From Deltaproteobacteria bacterium (lineage in GTDB: Bacteria > JAGRBM01 > JAHCIT01), in assembly GCA_026129095.1 (NCBI GenBank), contig JAHCIT010000017.1:1-30482 (forward strand): 30,482 bases of DNA. The letters are read 5' to 3'. The position numbers were made by a program, and so were the translations under genes. Below the pieces are notes generated by a model. The model saw nothing but the letters and a program-made list of their open reading frames with translations. It was not told the DNA's origin and ran no database searches. This document shows, piece after piece, positions 1 to 7,905 of this stretch. The number at the start of each line of letters is the position of its first letter. Positions within the stretch are counted from its first letter, which is position 1.

Positions 1-126
1 CCCCCCCCCCCCCCCCCCGCCCCCCCCCCCCCCCCCCCCCCGGGCGCCCGGCGGGCGGGCGCGGCGGGGGCCCCGGGCCCGGCCCCCCCCCCCCCCCCCG
101 CCCGGGCCGCCCGGCCCCCCCCCCCC
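1..126. other. Low-complexity poly-C/G contig end, probable artefact
   Basis: The first 126 bases are nearly only C and G, with long C homopolymers around a GC-only core at about 41-110. Normal sequence starts abruptly near base 127, inside the coding frame of a radical SAM gene that runs off to the left. Read on the minus strand this stretch would encode mainly glycine and proline, with no match to what should follow a radical SAM cysteine motif. It looks like a sequencing or assembly artefact rather than genomic DNA, although a genuine low-complexity tract cannot be excluded by reading alone. Confidence 0.8.
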
Positions 127-843
127 ACGGCCGAACTCCTCGGTAATCGAGCAGAAATTGCAGTAGGCCGGACATCCCCGGGTCGCCTGAACCGGGTAGA
201 CGAAATCCTGGAACGGATGGATAGCCGGATGGAACCAGCCTTCGACCAGCGACCAGTTGGGATCAGGCAGTGCACTCAACTCGGCATTGGTCAGGAACGG
301 CCGTTCGGGATTGTGCTCCTTTTTGCCGCCGTTCCAGTACGAGATCCCCACGACCGTCGCCGGATCACGTCCTGCGGCGATCACTTCGAGCAGTTCCGGA
401 AGTGTCTTCTCGCCCTCATTCCGGCACACGTAGTCAGCGTGGTCCAGGCACTCGTCCGGATTCAGGGTGGCGTGGGCGCCGCCCATCATCAGCGGCTTGC
501 CCATCTTCCGGATCTGGTCGGCGATACGGAATGCCTGCGGAGCCCATGATGTCTGGGTGGAAATACCGACGACATCCGCCTTGTCCACCATCCAGGGGGC
601 GAACGGCGTTATCTGCTCGTCATAAATATGCACCTCGTGCCCCATCTGCCGGCAGATTTCACCCAAGAGCTGCAGGCCGAGATGCGCGGTCCCCATGCCG
701 AAAAACCGGTGTGTGGAGAAGTTCCCCGAGTACCGGCGCCGGTCCGGGTAGATAAAGGTTATTCGCAGTTTCCTGACTGGCGCGGGGGGCCTGCCTTGAT
801 CCGATTGCCGGGGTTTTGCTGCTTTGCTCGTCGTTTTCTTCAT
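127..843 (-). CDS. B12-binding radical SAM protein, C-terminally truncated
   Basis: The frame opens at an ATG at 843, preceded by a GGACGGA ribosome site, and stays open leftward into the low-complexity end, so the 3' part of the gene is missing. About 239 residues are readable. Residues about 25-215 look like a cobalamin-binding Rossmann-type domain (GMGTAHLGLQLLGE, DEQITPF, VVGISTQTSWAP, LMMGGAHATLNPDE, RNEGEKTLPELLE). Residues 224-231 hold the radical SAM cluster motif CxxxCxxC (C224, C228, C231), followed by FCSITEEFG. This order is typical of B12-dependent radical SAM enzymes, which bind a 4Fe-4S cluster and cleave S-adenosylmethionine for methylations or rearrangements. The substrate cannot be told from this part. 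The gene is divergent from the methyltransferase-like gene at 1179, with a regulatory interval between them. Confidence 0.88.
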
Positions 844-887
844 TGTTTCCGTCCAAGGGCAGAGTTTTTCGGCTTTTTTATCGCGTT

Positions 888-905
888 TGACTGGTCAACC
901 AGTCA
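888..905. promoter_or_regulatory. Perfect 8-bp palindrome, probable regulator operator
   Basis: TGACTGGT-CA-ACCAGTCA is an inverted repeat with perfect 8-bp arms and a 2-bp centre. It lies 45 bp upstream of the radical SAM start codon, in the divergent interval 844-1178. Short, tightly spaced palindromes of this form are typical of TetR-family operators. No regulator gene is in the window, so the family is inferred. The site also contains TTGACT/TTGACC hexamers on both strands, so it may overlap promoter -35 elements, but no matching -10 was found. Confidence 0.6.
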
Positions 906-1037
906 GCTTCATGACGATTAGGGCACTTTATGAAAAATGCAGTATTTTCAGTCGATTACCTGCCTCCATCATCAGTCCGCACACACATCACATGAATAGA
1001 CACTATTGTCTTTATAGAAGCGGGGTACAGAGGCCGA

Positions 1038-1115
1038 TATGACAACTGTCATAGCTTCCACGCCTTGCGTCATATCATGAAGACCGGTTTTCACCCCGAC
1101 CTGCGAACTGTCATA
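1038..1115. promoter_or_regulatory. TGTCATA palindrome plus phased half-sites
   Basis: TATGACA-AC-TGTCATA at 1038-1053 is a palindrome with perfect 7-bp arms. The GTCATA half-site recurs in the same orientation at 1069-1074 and 1110-1115, which is 21 and 62 bp after the copy at 1048-1053. These steps are close to whole helical turns, so the sites would face the same side of the DNA. They lie 64-141 bp upstream of the methyltransferase start at 1179, a position suitable for cooperative binding by a regulator. The remainder of 844-1178 holds no convincing gene. Confidence 0.5.
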
Positions 1116-1178
1116 CGGGGAGAACCTCCGGACACCACACCATGCAGCGACACCTGCAACTCAAGGGAGGTGGTGTGT

Positions 1179-2246
1179 ATGTCACTCAAGAGCCGGCTCG
1201 GCCGTGCATCCCTGCATCTGGTGGAGGCCGCTGGAGAACTCACTCCCTGGAATGACACGGTTCAGGCCATGAAACTCTCCAGGGCCATGACCGGATACCA
1301 GCTGACGATGGCCCTTGGCGCGGCGTACGAGCTTGGCATCATCGGTTATCTCAAGTCGCAGCGAACTTCCGGAGAAGTCGCCTCGTTCGCCGGAATGACG
1401 GAGCCCGCTGCCGAAGTCCTCCTCAATGCACTGGAAGAAGCAGGCACCATCCAGCGTGAAAACGGCCACATTGTTCTTACCACTGCCGCCCGTGCTCACT
1501 TGTGCCGGGAGGGCTGGAACCCCGGACGCGGAATGATCGACTTCATGCTCGGAACCTGGTCCTACTGGCGCGACCTGGGAACGGCGCTCCAGAAGAACGA
1601 GGGTCACCCGGTCGTCCGGGTCTATAATCCGGACAATCCGCTGATGGCCGAGTTCGTCCGGCTGACAACTTCCATGCTGGCTGCACCCAGCAAGGCGCTC
1701 GTCCAGAAGCTGGACCTGTCGAATGTCCGCCGGATGATCTGCGGCACCGTTGGCGTGAGCTTCGCCGCCGCTGTCACCCAGGCAAAGCCGGATGTCGAAA
1801 TCACCGTGTCATGCCTGCCACTGCTGATACGGGAACTGCCGGCCGCCGCCAGCCAGTTCAAACTGAAAAAGCCCACTGAGATTATCGAAAATACCGGTGA
1901 CGCAGAAAAGGACACCTGGGGCGCCAGCGAAAGCTACGATCTGGTCTTCCTTGCCCGGAAGTTCGGCTATTGCGGCCCCGAACACGGCATCCAGTACCTG
2001 CAAAAATCCAGGGAGGTCATTCCGCCGGGCGGCTATCTGATCCTGTGGGAACCGTTCGCCGACAATTTCGAACTGGCCCCGTGGATGAAGACAGCTTACG
2101 AACTTTCCGACGCCATGCTGGGCGAACCACGGCCGCTCTACCGCAAGCAGGATGTGGTTGATTTTGCCCGGGAAGCGGGATTCCCGGAAGTCAGCACCAT
2201 TGATGTTTCCCGCGGTTCGGTCTCGTTCGTTGTGGCCAGGAGATAG
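1179..2246 (+). CDS. O-methyltransferase-like protein with altered SAM motif
   Basis: The 355-residue product looks like a small-molecule O-methyltransferase of the dimeric winged-helix type (Methyltransf_2). Residues about 30-110 form the helical/winged-helix dimerisation part (AMTGYQLTMALGAAYELGII, EPAAEVLLNALEEAGTIQRENG), followed by a Rossmann-like C-terminal half ending with IPPGGYLILWEPF and FREAGF-like elements. ATG 1179 was chosen because a near-perfect GGGAGGTGG ribosome site lies just upstream. An in-frame ATG at 1065 would add 38 unlikely residues and overlap the putative operators. Oddly, the usual glycine-rich SAM motif I (DxGGGxG) is replaced by CGTVGVSF, so it may bind SAM poorly, be a non-catalytic relative, or use a variant pocket. 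It is divergent from the radical SAM gene and convergent with the membrane gene ending at 2441. Confidence 0.78.
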   Translation: MSLKSRLGRASLHLVEAAGELTPWNDTVQAMKLSRAMTGYQLTMALGAAYELGIIGYLKSQRTSGEVASFAGMTEPAAEVLLNALEEAGTIQRENGHIVLTTAARAHLCREGWNPGRGMIDFMLGTWSYWRDLGTALQKNEGHPVVRVYNPDNPLMAEFVRLTTSMLAAPSKALVQKLDLSNVRRMICGTVGVSFAAAVTQAKPDVEITVSCLPLLIRELPAAASQFKLKKPTEIIENTGDAEKDTWGASESYDLVFLARKFGYCGPEHGIQYLQKSREVIPPGGYLILWEPFADNFELAPWMKTAYELSDAMLGEPRPLYRKQDVVDFAREAGFPEVSTIDVSRGSVSFVVARR

Positions 2247-2440
2247 TCAGGGGAAGACTGGCGGGAAATCCGGGACGAAGTACAAACCCGGCTATGCTTG
2301 GAAGACCAGGTCGCCTGTGAACCCTGAAGCCCCGGTAACGGCTGTCTGACCTGTCTCTGCTAATCTTCGCCAAATCGTGCGGGAGTCCATGTGGCTATTG
2401 ACGGGTAACCGGGAAACCTTAAGGGCGCTGGACCGGGAAA

Positions 2441-3778
2441 TCACGGCCCGGGTACTCGCCTGTCAGGCCGCCACACAGCGGCCCACAGTGCCAGGGGCGC
2501 GATATGAAGGAGGACGCGGGAGAACGAGAGATGCACCTGAAAGTCGCGCTCCCAGGGTGTCACGAGATACAGGACGTAGATCACGAGCAGGTAGGCGGGG
2601 ACGATCCATAAGCCGTTGACCAGCAGCAGATCGCGCCTCCGTTCCGACCCGGCAAACCAAGCCAGTATCAGCCACCAGAACAGTCCTGAGCGCTGGGGCA
2701 GGAGGAACATCTGGCGGGCCATTTCGCCGGCCACCAGCCCCGCCCGGTCCAGCCCCCACAAGAGCCGCCCCGGAGTGAGGTGTTCCAGATAGCGTTCCTC
2801 GAACAGCGTGGCGATCTGCCCGCGAACGGCGAGCCATGGGACCAGCATGAGAATCCATGTCGCGACGAAAACGAGTTTTGCCCGGAACGGAATATCCGCC
2901 TGGCTCCACAAGACGACAGCAACCATTCCGGCGATGACCAGCCCTTCGTTTTTCGTTAGCCCGGCGAAGGCGGCACAGGCTCCGGCGAGCGCATACTGCG
3001 GAAGCCTGCCTTCGGCCTTCAGCGCCAGCCACAGCGAGGCGAACACATAGAAAGACAGCATCACATCGGCGAGTCCCGAATCTGCCCCGCCTTCCTCGAA
3101 TACCACCAGCGTCGGCATCAGTGCCCATGCAGAAACCAGCAGCAGCCTTTGGGGTGCGTCTTTCAGGGAATCCCAGAGCAGTCCGCCCATGGCGAAATAG
3201 AACCCCGCGGGGACAAGACGTACCCAGCGTTCATCGAATACACCGGACAGGATCGCCGCGAGCGCCTGCAGCACCGGCAGGAGCGGCGGGTATTGCGGAT
3301 GGCCGATGACAAACGCCGGATCATGAAGTTCCGGAGCCGGGTGGATTCCAGTATCGGCAATCAGACGTGCATGAAACATCCAGATCATGCGGGCATCGAA
3401 TGCCTTTACCGGCGTGGATAGAACGGTCAGGAGGATTGCCAGGGCAGTTCCCGCCACAACAGCGACTGCGATCCACTCCAGCGGCGAGAAATCCCGGCAT
3501 AGAGAACCGCTTCCGGCTCGTTCGTCCAGTGCCTTCTGCGTCCACGGTTTCCAGAGAAAAAGCCCCGCACCCAAGGCGATGCCGCAGATGACGGATGCCG
3601 AAGGAAACGCCAGCCGGATACCAGACCATACGAACAGCATCAGGAGATATCCGGAAAGCCCGAGTCCACAGCCCCACGCGAGACCAAAACGGACCGGCCA
3701 GTTCTGTCCCGGAATGACCCGGCAGACGCCGAGGCCCAAGGCACCTGCACAGACGATCAGGATAAGTAGCTCAGTCAT
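2441..3778 (-). CDS. Polytopic membrane protein, GT-C glycosyltransferase-like
   Basis: This 445-residue protein consists mainly of hydrophobic segments (about ten) with short loops. After the early membrane segments comes a conserved loop with D128, R130, W133 and H136 (DxRxxWxxHAR). A loop Asp near the start of a polytopic protein is characteristic of GT-C lipid-linked sugar transferases such as the PMT/ArnT group. Further motifs FVIGHPQYPPLLP, EGGADSGLADV and TKNEGL are shared with the plus-strand paralogue at 6433. The start overlaps the stop of the upstream gene by 4 nt (ATGA), so translation is probably coupled. It is the last gene of the operon SGNH hydrolase - small membrane protein - this gene. 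The function is inferred from fold type; donor and acceptor are unknown. The 194 bp between its end and the methyltransferase gene contain no clear terminator. Confidence 0.72.
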   Translation of the reverse strand: MTELLILIVCAGALGLGVCRVIPGQNWPVRFGLAWGCGLGLSGYLLMLFVWSGIRLAFPSASVICGIALGAGLFLWKPWTQKALDERAGSGSLCRDFSPLEWIAVAVVAGTALAILLTVLSTPVKAFDARMIWMFHARLIADTGIHPAPELHDPAFVIGHPQYPPLLPVLQALAAILSGVFDERWVRLVPAGFYFAMGGLLWDSLKDAPQRLLLVSAWALMPTLVVFEEGGADSGLADVMLSFYVFASLWLALKAEGRLPQYALAGACAAFAGLTKNEGLVIAGMVAVVLWSQADIPFRAKLVFVATWILMLVPWLAVRGQIATLFEERYLEHLTPGRLLWGLDRAGLVAGEMARQMFLLPQRSGLFWWLILAWFAGSERRRDLLLVNGLWIVPAYLLVIYVLYLVTPWERDFQVHLSFSRVLLHIAPLALWAAVWRPDRRVPGP

Positions 3779-4536
3779 TGCGCGGTCCTGTTTGCGTACG
3801 GCTTCGGATCAAACTGGAAATGTTCGCCGCAGTCTTCGACAATCCACCGGATACCACGGTTTTCCATCCAGCCCGGCGGCAGGTCGTTCGTGGTGCATCC
3901 CGGCGCGTATGTGAGGTAAACCCGCACCGGGAACAGATGGGCCGAAAAATGCAGGTGTTCGGCCCGGAGGTATTCCCCCGGCCGGTCCTCAAAAACATTC
4001 CGCAGGATCACGATATTGCCGCCCGAATATCCCTCCCCACTAAGAAACTCCTGCCCCACGATATAGTTCTGCTCCAGAGGGTTCTCACTGAAGAGAACTT
4101 CTTTCTTTTCACCGAACGAAAGCCCCTGAAGCCATACCGTGCGCACGCCGTCACGGACGAACCGGACGGCAGTGAAGGCGAACGAATTGACGATCACCAG
4201 CAGAAGGAGCAGTTCCCGCCAGGAGATTTTCACCGTCTCCCGCAGTTTTGTGGGAAAAAGCAGCCAGCGAAGGAACTCCAGGCGGCAAACGCCCAGCAGG
4301 AGGTATCCGGCAACAGCGGCGATACCCGCTATCGCCGTCATCCAGTAGATGACCAGCAGTTCCGCGGTGAGCCGTTCGGGGAAACCGGGAATATACTGAA
4401 GGAAAAAGTGCCGCACGGCCCCCGCAAAATGGACAGACCCCAGCCCGAAGCTGGCGAGCAGGCAGAAAATTCCGGGCGCGAGCAGCCACAGGTTCCGGAC
4501 CCATACCGATCTTGGCATGCTGAAGTTACCGGCCAC
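3775..4536 (-). CDS. Small membrane protein with soluble C-terminal domain
   Basis: I do not recognise the family. The 253-residue product has about four membrane segments in its first 120 residues (LWLLAPGIFCLLASFGLG, LLVIYWMTAIAGIAAVAGYL, LLLLLVIVNSFAFTAVRF) and a soluble C-terminal half ending in NRGIRWIVEDCG. It is clearly paralogous to the plus-strand product at 5702: NLWL, GLG..HF..(A/V)(V/I)RH(F/Y)FL, H.FP.RVY and RGIR..V.DCG occur in both in the same order. The GTG at 4536 has a good AAGGA ribosome site and overlaps the end of the SGNH gene by 11 nt. An ATG at 4518 fits the paralogue's N-terminus better but has a weaker ribosome site. It overlaps the next gene by 4 nt. The constant pairing with a GT-C-like gene suggests a shared envelope-glycan role, which is an inference. 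Confidence 0.7.
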   Translation of the reverse strand: MAGNFSMPRSVWVRNLWLLAPGIFCLLASFGLGSVHFAGAVRHFFLQYIPGFPERLTAELLVIYWMTAIAGIAAVAGYLLLGVCRLEFLRWLLFPTKLRETVKISWRELLLLLVIVNSFAFTAVRFVRDGVRTVWLQGLSFGEKKEVLFSENPLEQNYIVGQEFLSGEGYSGGNIVILRNVFEDRPGEYLRAEHLHFSAHLFPVRVYLTYAPGCTTNDLPPGWMENRGIRWIVEDCGEHFQFDPKPYANRTAQ

Positions 4537-5629
4537 CGGATGCGTCCTTTCCCGATGGCAGCGGCAGGAGACCGCGCCCCATCAGTTCACCGGCGACATG
4601 ACGGCCGAACTGCTCGTTGCCTTCTATTGTCATATGCATGTGATCCATGAAATACCGCACACGTGTGGACCATTCGGGCGGCGCAAAACTTTCTCCATCG
4701 ATCACGGCCTTCCACTGGTGGGTTCCTGCCAGGGCATCTTCCAGCCCGCCGCGCATGGCCTGCCGTTCGGCCAAATGACAGGCGACTGTTTCTTCCAGAC
4801 TTTTCGTGCGGCAGTAGTTGAATATCCAGAGCATGGGTTCGTAGGCGGCGAGGTCGTCCGCAGCCGCCTTTTCCGCCGTAAGAAATGACGGAGGAATGAC
4901 AATAACATGGGTGGCATTCAGGGCTGAAAGCTCATCATCCAGTTCCCTCACGCACCGGGCAAGGCGGTACCGGTGTTCCCGCTTGATGCGGTGGAATTCG
5001 CCGGGCGAAATCATGCCATGCCATGCGCCCCACTCGCCCATGAACCGGACCGTCCGGTTCCGGAAATCCACGAACAGGCGGCTGTCAACGGCCGGGTTCA
5101 GCCACCGGAGGCCCTTTGGCAGCCGCGGGAACGGCGACCAGTTGAGCGGTTCGGCGATACCCGGCCAGTTCCACCCTTCCATGAAAATCACAAGGTCCGG
5201 CCGGAGCAGGGGAATCAGCCGTTTCGCCACGATCAGGATATGTTCGCAGGAATAGCCGAGATCGGCGGCATTCATGACCTCGGCGTCCAGGCCCATGCTC
5301 CGGAACTGATGCTCCATCCGTGCCGGCCAGACATTCTCCCAGCCCGTGATCTGGTGGCCGTTGGTGGTAGATCCGCCCAGCATGAGTATCCGGAAACCGC
5401 CCGGAAGGCCCCGGACCGGGTGCAACCGCCCCCGGAGTTCGATGGTTTCCGGCCGAACCGGATCGAGCCAGCGGATCCGGTACTCCAGTTCATTGTCCCG
5501 CACGTAGGCGGAAAACGGAGACGGATACCGGACCTCAAGGTAGAAATTCCACAAGACAAGCAGGGCAATGGTGCCGGCGAACCCCAGTCCCGCCGCCATC
5601 CACCGCTTTCCATCAAGCCATCTGGCCAT
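4526..5629 (-). CDS. Membrane-anchored SGNH/GDSL-like hydrolase
   Basis: This 367-residue protein has an N-terminal membrane anchor (about residues 11-30) and an extracytoplasmic SGNH-hydrolase domain. Visible family blocks are ILMLGGSTTNG with nucleophile Ser87, a central FMEGWNWPG resembling the GxN oxyanion block, and DHMH near the C-terminus, giving the catalytic pair D329-xx-H332. Such enzymes cleave esters, and many membrane-anchored ones remove or transfer acyl groups on polysaccharides. It is the first gene of the minus-strand operon and overlaps the next by 11 nt. Its neighbours are membrane proteins, one GT-C-like, so modification of a surface glycan is plausible. The first gene of the opposite paralogous pair starts only 72 bp away on the other strand, and that pair has no SGNH gene of its own. 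Confidence 0.82.
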   Translation of the reverse strand: MARWLDGKRWMAAGLGFAGTIALLVLWNFYLEVRYPSPFSAYVRDNELEYRIRWLDPVRPETIELRGRLHPVRGLPGGFRILMLGGSTTNGHQITGWENVWPARMEHQFRSMGLDAEVMNAADLGYSCEHILIVAKRLIPLLRPDLVIFMEGWNWPGIAEPLNWSPFPRLPKGLRWLNPAVDSRLFVDFRNRTVRFMGEWGAWHGMISPGEFHRIKREHRYRLARCVRELDDELSALNATHVIVIPPSFLTAEKAAADDLAAYEPMLWIFNYCRTKSLEETVACHLAERQAMRGGLEDALAGTHQWKAVIDGESFAPPEWSTRVRYFMDHMHMTIEGNEQFGRHVAGELMGRGLLPLPSGKDASGGR

Positions 5630-5654
5630 GAATGTCCGTCCCGAATCCGTTTAC

Positions 5655-5670
5655 TTGACCGTCCGGCCAA
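5655..5670. promoter_or_regulatory. Imperfect palindrome in 72-bp divergent promoter gap
   Basis: TTGACCGTCCGGCCAA matches its own reverse complement at 12 of 16 positions. It sits in the middle of the only gap (5630-5701) between the divergent SGNH operon and the plus-strand pair, where both promoters must lie. It could be a shared operator, but I could not place a convincing -35/-10 pair in either direction, so this is tentative. Confidence 0.25.
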
Positions 5671-5701
5671 TTTACGATTTCCCCGACGTAAAGGCCATTC
5701 C

Positions 5702-6436
5702 ATGCGCATCTGGCTCCACAACCTGTGGCTCGTCCCCGGCGGACTCCTGCTGCTTGCCGTGACGGCGGGGCTGGGGCCTGAGCATTTCAACGGAGTGATC
5801 CGGCACTATTTCCTTCGTGACATCGTGGAGCTTCCCCCACGGGTGCGGCTGGAACTGCACATTCTCTACTGGTTCGTGCTTCTGACGGGCACCGGCACCC
5901 TGCTGTCGTGGTTCATGTTTTCGCTGCGGAAAACCAGTGTGTGGGGATGGCTCACGGGAGGGGCCGGGTTTTCGCTGACGACGGGCCTCCTCATCTTGTG
6001 CGTGGCCGCCAACGGCCTGTTTCTGGCCGATCGCCTGATCCGGCAGACGGCAATGGAAATCGTCTGGGCCGGGAAGGATGTGGATCAGCGGCGGCAGCTC
6101 CGCTTCCTGGAGCTTGGCGACATCCATTCGCTGCGGCCTGAAACCATATTCGACCGGATACCCGAGATCCCGGACGCCTTCGCCATATTCCGGGCACCGC
6201 CAGAGGGCGAATCGGAACTGCTCATGCCGACCTATTACCTCAATATCTCCTACCATTTTTTCCCGACTCGTGTGTATTTCAGGCGCATCCCTGCCTGCGA
6301 GGAACGGGCAGAAGCAGCCGCCTGGGCCAGGTCCAGAGGGATCAGATACGCTGTCTGGGACTGCGGAACCCGCGGAACCCTGCCTCCGCTCACCGCGCTG
6401 GAAACAGGTATCGGCGAGCCGGGAGACGGCCGGTGA
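5702..6436 (+). CDS. Small membrane protein, paralogue of the 3775-4536 product
   Basis: The 244-residue product starts at ATG 5702. A longer in-frame opening starting at 4973 runs antisense to the SGNH gene and was rejected. Four membrane segments (LWLVPGGLLLLAVTAGLG, ILYWFVLLTGTGTLLSWFMF, FSLTTGLLILCVAANGLFL) precede a soluble C-terminal domain with HFFPTRVYF and SRGIRYAVWDCG. Order, length and motifs match the minus-strand product at 3775, so the two are paralogues. The gene ends in a GTGA overlap with the next gene, implying coupled translation. Function unknown; the repeated partnership with a GT-C-like gene suggests the two proteins act together in the membrane. Confidence 0.72.
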   Translation: MRIWLHNLWLVPGGLLLLAVTAGLGPEHFNGVIRHYFLRDIVELPPRVRLELHILYWFVLLTGTGTLLSWFMFSLRKTSVWGWLTGGAGFSLTTGLLILCVAANGLFLADRLIRQTAMEIVWAGKDVDQRRQLRFLELGDIHSLRPETIFDRIPEIPDAFAIFRAPPEGESELLMPTYYLNISYHFFPTRVYFRRIPACEERAEAAAWARSRGIRYAVWDCGTRGTLPPLTALETGIGEPGDGR

Positions 6437-7905
6437 ACCCGTTCTGGCTCGCCCTGTATCTTCTCCAGACCTTCGTTCTGGGCCTCCTCCTTCTGGAGTA
6501 TCTCACAGTCCGTTTCGGCAGCCGGGCAGAGACGCTCGCCGTTGCCTGGCTCGCCGGAGGCTTCCTGCTGGCCCTGCTGTTTTTCCTGACTTCGTGGCTC
6601 GTTGCCCCCTGGACGCCGGGCTTTGCGCGCGGGCTTTCGGCTGCCGTTGTGCTGGCCGGGGGCGGATTCCTGTACACCCGGCGGGAAATGCTGTTTCCCA
6701 AATCTGCCGAAACGCACCTCGAAAAAGCGCCTTTCCGCCCGCCGGTCGCATTGATATCCGATGTCCTTCTGGCCGTGTTCGTCATCTCCATGCTCACCGA
6801 TTCGGTCCGCAATCCGGTCGTTTCCGTGGACGTACGGGCGCACTGGGGGAGCCATGCGAAACTGTATTTCCACACCGGCACCCTCATGCCGCCCGAGCTG
6901 AACGTCACCGAGTTCGTCATCGGCCACGCCCAGTACCCGTTTCTCCAGCAGGCGAACGTGGCGTTCCTCTGCATGCTGACCGGCCAGTTCAGCGAGTGGG
7001 CCGCCCGGCTGGTGCCGGCGCTGTTCGCCATCGCCCTGATCGTCTTCATGCGCTGGGGCCTTGCCGGTCTGGACAGACTTTGCGGTGAAAATACAGGCGG
7101 CGGGGATGCCAGCCACTGGGCGTCCCCCGTTACGGCGATGGCCTGTCTCGTGCCCTGCTGGACGCTCTACGAACATGGGGCGGCCGATTCCGGCGTGGCG
7201 GACACGACGCTCGCCGCCTTTTTCCTCGCCGCCGTACTGCTGGCCCTGCGGGGAGTCCTGGAAGGCTCCACGCAAATCCTCATCCTGTCGGCCCTGCTTG
7301 GCGCGGCGGCGGGGCTCGTCAAGAACGAGGGCCTTCTGCTCGCGCCGCTTTTCTGCCTGCCGCTGCTGCTGTTTGCCGGGCGACCACGTTCCCTCAAGGC
7401 TCCCGCCCTGTGGTCCGGCGTCTGGCTGCTCGCGCTGCTTCCGTGGCTCGTCGCGCGCGGCGAGCGGGCCTCGTTCTACGAGGAGAACTACCTCGCCAAC
7501 CTCATCGCCTGGAACTGGCCGCACATCGCCCGGAAGGCGGAGCCGGTCCTGGGGCAGATGGGGCGGTACCTGCTATTCATGCCACACCGGTTCTCGCTGC
7601 TCGGCTGGCTGCTCGTGGCGCTGACGGTCCGGTGTCTGTTCCGGCTAATCCGTGAACGCGGCCTGAATCCGCCGCTCCTCATCCTGCTCTCCATCTGGAC
7701 CTACCTTGCGATCGTTTACCTGCTGTTCCTCGTCTCGCCCTGGTTCGGCGACATGCAGGTCCGCGCCGCCTTCGACCGGATACTCACCCACCTGGGGCCG
7801 GTGGTGGGGATGGTTGCAATTCATAAAAATATCTCCGAGGGGATTATTTCCACACGACTCCATATTCGCCGTCATATTCGGCACAATGTTCCTCTGGGTC
7901 GATAA
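6433..7905 (+). CDS. Polytopic membrane protein, GT-C-like, with abnormal 3' tail
   Basis: This 490-residue protein with about eleven hydrophobic segments starts with GTG at 6433, overlapping the upstream stop. It is paralogous to the 445-residue product at 2441: DxRxxWxxHAK (D133, R135, W138, H141), FVIGHAQYP, HGAADSGVAD, VKNEGL and VSPW..DMQV..AFDRIL.H line up. A GT-C-type membrane glycosyltransferase is inferred. Similarity stops at about residue 463 (nt 7822). The last 27 residues (HKNISEGII... to the stop) are read antisense to the end of the lipoprotein gene, and base composition turns AT-richer there. The native end was probably lost when the RHS/lipoprotein segment became joined at this point, though only a few C-terminal residues seem to be missing. 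Confidence 0.72.
   Translation: MNPFWLALYLLQTFVLGLLLLEYLTVRFGSRAETLAVAWLAGGFLLALLFFLTSWLVAPWTPGFARGLSAAVVLAGGGFLYTRREMLFPKSAETHLEKAPFRPPVALISDVLLAVFVISMLTDSVRNPVVSVDVRAHWGSHAKLYFHTGTLMPPELNVTEFVIGHAQYPFLQQANVAFLCMLTGQFSEWAARLVPALFAIALIVFMRWGLAGLDRLCGENTGGGDASHWASPVTAMACLVPCWTLYEHGAADSGVADTTLAAFFLAAVLLALRGVLEGSTQILILSALLGAAAGLVKNEGLLLAPLFCLPLLLFAGRPRSLKAPALWSGVWLLALLPWLVARGERASFYEENYLANLIAWNWPHIARKAEPVLGQMGRYLLFMPHRFSLLGWLLVALTVRCLFRLIRERGLNPPLLILLSIWTYLAIVYLLFLVSPWFGDMQVRAAFDRILTHLGPVVGMVAIHKNISEGIISTRLHIRRHIRHNVPLGR

Noticed and set aside
1-126. Telomere-like or regulatory G-quadruplex tract
   Set aside because: The abrupt start inside a coding frame and near-pure homopolymers point to an artefact.
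217-921. Overlapping plus-strand open frames near the left end
   Set aside because: Antisense or out-of-frame shadows of the minus-strand radical SAM gene, which shows a proper cobalamin domain and CxxxCxxC motif.
4973-5701. N-terminal extension of the 5702-6436 gene
   Set aside because: The extension is antisense to the SGNH hydrolase gene, and the membrane protein begins naturally at ATG 5702, matching its paralogue.
6250-7524. 424-codon minus-strand open frame
   Set aside because: Antisense to the GT-C-like membrane gene; its translation is charged, repetitive and domain-free.
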